A DNA stretch of 64,000 nt from Pseudomonas sp. DY-1 (GTDB taxonomy: Bacteria > Pseudomonadota > Gammaproteobacteria > Pseudomonadales > Pseudomonadaceae). Within the stretch, counting starts at the first letter, position 1, and each line of letters starts with the position of its first letter. Shown piece by piece: positions 61,067-64,000 of the stretch. The DNA is taken from contig NZ_CP032616.1 in NCBI RefSeq assembly GCF_003626975.1, positions 5,822,399 through 5,886,398 on the forward strand, given 5' to 3'. Made by a program: the position numbers and the translations under genes. The notes beneath the pieces are model-generated. The model was not told the origin of the DNA, searched no databases, and worked only from the letters and a program-made list of their open reading frames with translations.

Positions 61067-61313
61067 AAAGCCTCGGCTGGGGAGAGAGGGGCAGCTCCAC
61101 CGCCCCGCGCTCCCGAGCCCTCGGCGGCAAGAGTGGGATGACAAGGGCAAAGCCCTTGGTGTTGACCCAGTAACCGGCCGCGCAGGCCCACGTTTTTAAC
61201 CCCCGGTAGACCGAGACAGCACTCGGGCGAAAACAAGAGTTCGCCTGTGTGGGATCGCTCGGCCTGCTGAAAGGCAAACCGCGCATGTCGCGCACCCAAG
61301 TGAGGAAACACAA
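61067..61313. other. Phage intergenic region with hairpins
   Basis: 247 bases without a gene. It has a perfect CAAGGGC-AAA-GCCCTTG hairpin (61142-61158) and GC-rich inverted segments near 61100-61135. In filamentous phages such gaps can carry replication or packaging signals, but I see no proven nick site. Confidence 0.4.
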
Positions 61314-61667
61314 ATGGCACGTTCAATCATGGAAGTTGCATTCCTGGGCACCCAAAAAACCGAAATGGAAGGCGCCAAGTACGTGAAGGTCTTCTACGGC
61401 GATGAGCCGGACGGCAAGACCGAGCACGGCCTCTCCATCATCGGCATGGCGGTGGCCGACGATTACGCGGATGAGGTGTTCGCCGCTGGCGCTCAGTTCT
61501 CCCCGCTGGAAATGGTCCGCATCACCTTCGAGGTGGACCGGGGCGGCCAGAACAAGGGCAAGAACCTCGCCCTGCACATCGAGTCGGCCAAGCCGCGTCC
61601 GACCTCGCAAGGCTCCCGCCAGTCGCAGCCTGCCGCTCAGCCTTCGAGCGAGCCGGCCAAGTCCTAA
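61314..61667 (+). CDS. Putative inovirus ssDNA-binding protein, 117 aa
   Basis: Small beta-rich protein (MARSIMEVAFLGTQKTEME..., MVRITFEVDRGGQNKGKNLA) with a Ser/Gln/Pro-rich tail. Its place just before the CxxC protein and coat genes is that of gene V / PA0720 in Pf phages, which coats single-stranded phage DNA before assembly. ATG follows a GAGGAAA site. The assignment rests on position and general character. Confidence 0.7.
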   Translation: MARSIMEVAFLGTQKTEMEGAKYVKVFYGDEPDGKTEHGLSIIGMAVADDYADEVFAAGAQFSPLEMVRITFEVDRGGQNKGKNLALHIESAKPRPTSQGSRQSQPAAQPSSEPAKS

Positions 61668-61684
61668 CCGGGGAGGGCGCCGCC

Positions 61685-61852
61685 ATGGTGATTCTGGATC
61701 GCGTCGTGTGTGACCGCTGCGGGCGACCGATGGGCCAGCTCTGGAATCAACCGGCCCCGGCGTCCGACCTCCTGCCGCAACTCCATGAACACACCTGCCC
61801 CGGTGGCTGCGAACAGCCGCTACCGGCCCAGGTGCTGGAGCACACGGCGTGA
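61685..61852 (+). CDS. Small CxxC inovirus protein, 55 aa
   Basis: Fifty-five codons with CDRCGRPMG and HTCPGGCEQ, a likely zinc-binding pair. A GGGGAGG site precedes ATG and the stop overlaps the next GTG start. Position matches PA0721 of Pf4. Confidence 0.7.
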   Translation: MVILDRVVCDRCGRPMGQLWNQPAPASDLLPQLHEHTCPGGCEQPLPAQVLEHTA

Positions 61853-62064
61853 ATTTCATCCTCTGTGACGGTGAGTGGGGCCAGGGCGCAGGCGGCGAGA
61901 TCGTCTGCACCGGGCAACTCTCGGCGCTCACGGTGGAGGAATTCCGGGCCTCGCTGGATCAAGGGTCCGGGCTTACGTGGGAGGACGCCCAGGCGCTCAA
62001 GGATGAGGTGCTCATCCTGTTCGCCGGGGTCTTTGCCTTCCTTCTCCTGAAGAAACTGCTGTGA
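61849..62064 (+). CDS. Inovirus membrane protein (PA0722-like position), 71 aa
   Basis: GTG start overlapping the previous stop. The soluble N-terminal part has MNFILCDGEWGQGAGGEIV, followed by one C-terminal membrane helix VLILFAGVFAFLLLKKLL. Probably a minor coat or assembly protein of the pVII/pIX kind. It immediately precedes the major coat gene. Confidence 0.7.
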   Translation: MNFILCDGEWGQGAGGEIVCTGQLSALTVEEFRASLDQGSGLTWEDAQALKDEVLILFAGVFAFLLLKKLL

Positions 62065-62075
62065 GGATTCACACC

Positions 62076-62282
62076 ATGCGTATCAAGCAACTGCGTTCCC
62101 GCATCTCCGCTGCCGTTGGCACCGCCGCCGCTGTCGTCGGCAGTGCCGTCCATGCCGCGGTGCCGACCGAGGCCACCACCGCACTGACCACCGCTGGGAC
62201 CGACGTCGGGACCATCGGCTGGGCCGTGTTCGGCGTCCTCGTCGCGGCGGCTGCGTTCAAGTACATGCGCCGCGCCCTGTAA
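62076..62282 (+). CDS. Major coat protein (pVIII/CoaB-like) precursor, 68 aa
   Basis: A signal sequence of about 27 residues ends VHAA; the mature coat has an acidic/Thr start (VPTEATTALTTAGTDVG), one membrane helix (IGWAVFGVLVAAAAFKY) and a basic end MRRAL that faces the DNA. Size and layout fit filamentous-phage major coat proteins. ATG 62076 follows GAGGA; the in-frame GTG at 62061 is less likely. Confidence 0.88.
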   Translation: MRIKQLRSRISAAVGTAAAVVGSAVHAAVPTEATTALTTAGTDVGTIGWAVFGVLVAAAAFKYMRRAL

Positions 62283-62346
62283 GGCCGGTGTCCGTTCCAT
62301 GGGCCCGGTTCGCCGGGCCTTTCTTTTCCACAGGGCGAGTAGCGAG

Positions 62347-63839
62347 ATGGTGAACCCATGTCCTTCGACTATCCGGCGTTTTATCTGGCCCTTTGCTGCG
62401 TGGCTTTTTTACCTGGTGTTTTTCGGGCGTCTTTAGCCCTCAAGCATCTGCCGGCACCGGCACCTCGGCCTATTACGTGACCGGACAGCTGACGGCTAGC
62501 CTCCGATCGAACCCTGCTGAGTCCTGTGCTGCCTATGGCGCCGCTGTTGGCATTTCGTTTCAAGAGCTCAACGGCGTTGATACAGGGTGTTTCTACTACG
62601 GGCCGAATGGGGAGTCGCGCTACACCTACCGGTCGCTCGCCGTGGGTTATTGCCCGGCAGGGCAACTGTTCTACAACGAGCTCGGTCAGTGTTCGGGGAC
62701 CCCCCGGAGCCGGAACCCGATCCCTGTGAAGCCACCATCGGCCAGAACCTCTCCACGAACACCGCATGGGCGACTACACCGGAGGTGGTGCCATCGGTGG
62801 CCGCACCGACCCTCCCGGCGTGGTCTGCCAGGGTTCCTGCCAGTACGCCTGGGACAGCGCCGGACCCACCAACGTCTACCGCTTCGTCGATGGCACGCCC
62901 AATGGCGTGTTCGGCCTGTTCTCGTACAAGGGCAACGGCGTGTCCTGTAGCGCCGAAGACAGCCCTAACAAGGGCCCGTCCTCCCTGGAGGCGCAATCCA
63001 AATCCGAGTCCAGCTGCACCGACAAGGTGACCGACGGAGAAGGGCGGGTGCATATGACCTGCCAGACCAGCAGCGAATACACCAATCCCGGCTCCTGCGA
63101 CCGGGGCCAGGTTAACGGCGAAACCGTGTGCATTCCCAACAGCCCGTCGCCCTCGCAGCAGAAGACCGAGACCGAAAAAGAAATCACCGAGGTCACCAAC
63201 CCGGACGGCTCCAAGACCACCACCACCAGCGAAACCACCACTACGACCAACTGCTCCGGCACTAAGTCCTGCACCACCAGCGTGACCAACAACACCTCCG
63301 TCAGCCACACCAACGCCGACGGCAGCAAGGGCGATGAGTCCTCCACCTGCACCGGCTCCGGCTGCAAGGACGGCGACGGCAAATCGCAGGACGACAAGGA
63401 CAAGGAGAAAGAAGAGAAGGAAGAAGACGAGTCGGTAGCGACCGGCCTGGCCTGTACGGAAACCGTGGCGTGCGAAGGGGATGCTATTCAGTGCGCGATT
63501 CTGCGGCAGGAAAAGGAGCAGAAGTGCGCGGCTGAAGAACTGAACGACTTCGCGGCGCACAAGGACGATATCGAAGGCTTCCTCGCCGACGCCGATCCCG
63601 GCAACCCCGAATCGCCGCAACTCCAGGTGCCGTCCTTCATCGACTCCGGGGCCCGCTGGCTCCCGTCCGGCACCTGTCCAGCGGACCAGTCGCTCAACCT
63701 GCAAACCCTGGGTGGCCGCAGCTTCTCGCTGTCCTTTGAACCGCTCTGCGCGGCGGTCAACGACCTGTCCTATGTCCTCGTGGCCATTGCTGCCGTTGCG
63801 GCGGCGCTCTACGTGGGCCGAGCCTTTGGAGGTGCCTGA
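62347..63839 (+). pseudogene. Minor coat / adsorption protein (pIII/CoaA-like), broken by frame changes
   Basis: The product reads across three frames: the N-terminal domain (SPQASAGTGTSAYYVTGQ... to LGQCSGTP, frame of 62393), a short PEPEPDPCEATIGQN piece (frame of 62587), then MGDYTGGGAIGGRTDPPG to the end (frame of 62766). The breaks are at the C6 run 62700-62705 and at GCATGGG 62764-62770; one base inserted at each restores the frame. The signal peptide may also be split, with MVNPCPSTIRRFIWPFAAWL from ATG 62347 joining at the T5 run 62419-62423; otherwise TTG 62393 is the start. The C-terminal part has a Thr/Lys-rich linker, a Cys-containing domain and a final membrane helix (SYVLVAIAAVAAALYVGRAF). 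Confidence 0.8.
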
Positions 63840-64000
63840 TGCAATTCCTCTTCATCGCCCAGCTCATCATGATGATCATCGGCCCCGCCGTGCGCCTGGT
63901 GCTGCGCATGCTCGGCGTCGGCTTCGTCACCTACGTCGGCTACAACATCGCGCTCAACGGGGCCGAGTCCTACATCATGAGCCGGGTGGGCAGCAGCGGC
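63839..64000 (+). CDS. pVI-like (DUF2523) minor coat protein, partial
   Basis: ATG overlaps the previous stop by one base (TGATG). The visible 54 residues are highly hydrophobic (MQFLFIAQLIMMIIGPAVRL, then GFVTYVGYNIALNG), typical of the DUF2523 protein encoded between pIII and Zot in Pf-like phages. It runs past the window edge; the Zot/pI, replication initiator and integrase genes should follow. Confidence 0.8.
   Translation, partial: MQFLFIAQLIMMIIGPAVRLVLRMLGVGFVTYVGYNIALNGAESYIMSRVGSSG

Overview
The window looks like a chromosomal segment of a high-GC Pseudomonas. The evidence is OprD-type and alginate-export-type porins, catBCA and antABC genes, GTAGGAGC-type and GCGAATGAATTCGCCCCTAC-type intergenic repeats, and a Pf-like filamentous prophage whose left border is the 3' end of a tRNA-Gly. 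I cannot fix the species from sequence alone.

Positions 1-26.1 kb are mostly aromatic catabolism and export. A truncated SDR gene, a VanB-type ferredoxin reductase and a flavin reductase end one catabolic operon, followed by an OprD porin and a NIPSNAP protein. A CatR-type LysR regulator then faces catBCA (catechol to the beta-ketoadipate pathway), with an exact ATAC-N7-GTAT dyad between them. After an alpha/beta hydrolase and a short chemoreceptor comes a minus-strand block: antABC (anthranilate to catechol), a Liv-type ABC importer (substrate-binding protein, two permeases, two ATPases) and an OprD porin. AntR is divergent from antA, and the 740-bp gap between them holds several AraC/XylS-like half-site arrays. 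Anthranilate uptake, dioxygenation and catechol ortho-cleavage are therefore encoded within 20 kb. An RND pump with its adaptor faces a tiny ORF overlapping an MFS efflux gene.

Positions 27-45.5 kb hold small accessory units: a secreted haem-binding-like protein with a FixJ-type two-component system, a GST, a DUF4157-like protein, several AraC/LysR regulators, a Tat-exported amidohydrolase with a YcaC hydrolase, the 3' remnant of an esterase gene, an NCS1 permease with a nitrilase-family hydrolase and their LysR regulator, and small Pseudomonas proteins (DUF2388, DUF1652, BRO-N).

Positions 46.4-55.4 kb form a minus-strand nitrate cluster: nasS, nasT, nrtABD, an alginate-export-type porin, a chemoreceptor without a periplasmic domain, and a NIT-like sensor protein. 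Terminator hairpins lie just upstream of nasS, nrtA and the porin, as expected for NasT (ANTAR) antitermination.

From 55,776 to the right edge is an inovirus prophage: att site, AT-rich cargo, repressor with palindromic operators, Xis-like genes, ssDNA-binding protein, coat genes, and the start of a pVI-like gene. The cargo is a DGxxR (ParB/DndB-like) protein followed by a protein with a HEPN-like R-x4-H motif and a Pro-Ala tail encoded by twelve GGAGCT units. It sits where Pf phages carry accessory genes and is the best candidate for an undescribed system. At least three phage genes show single-base frame breaks.
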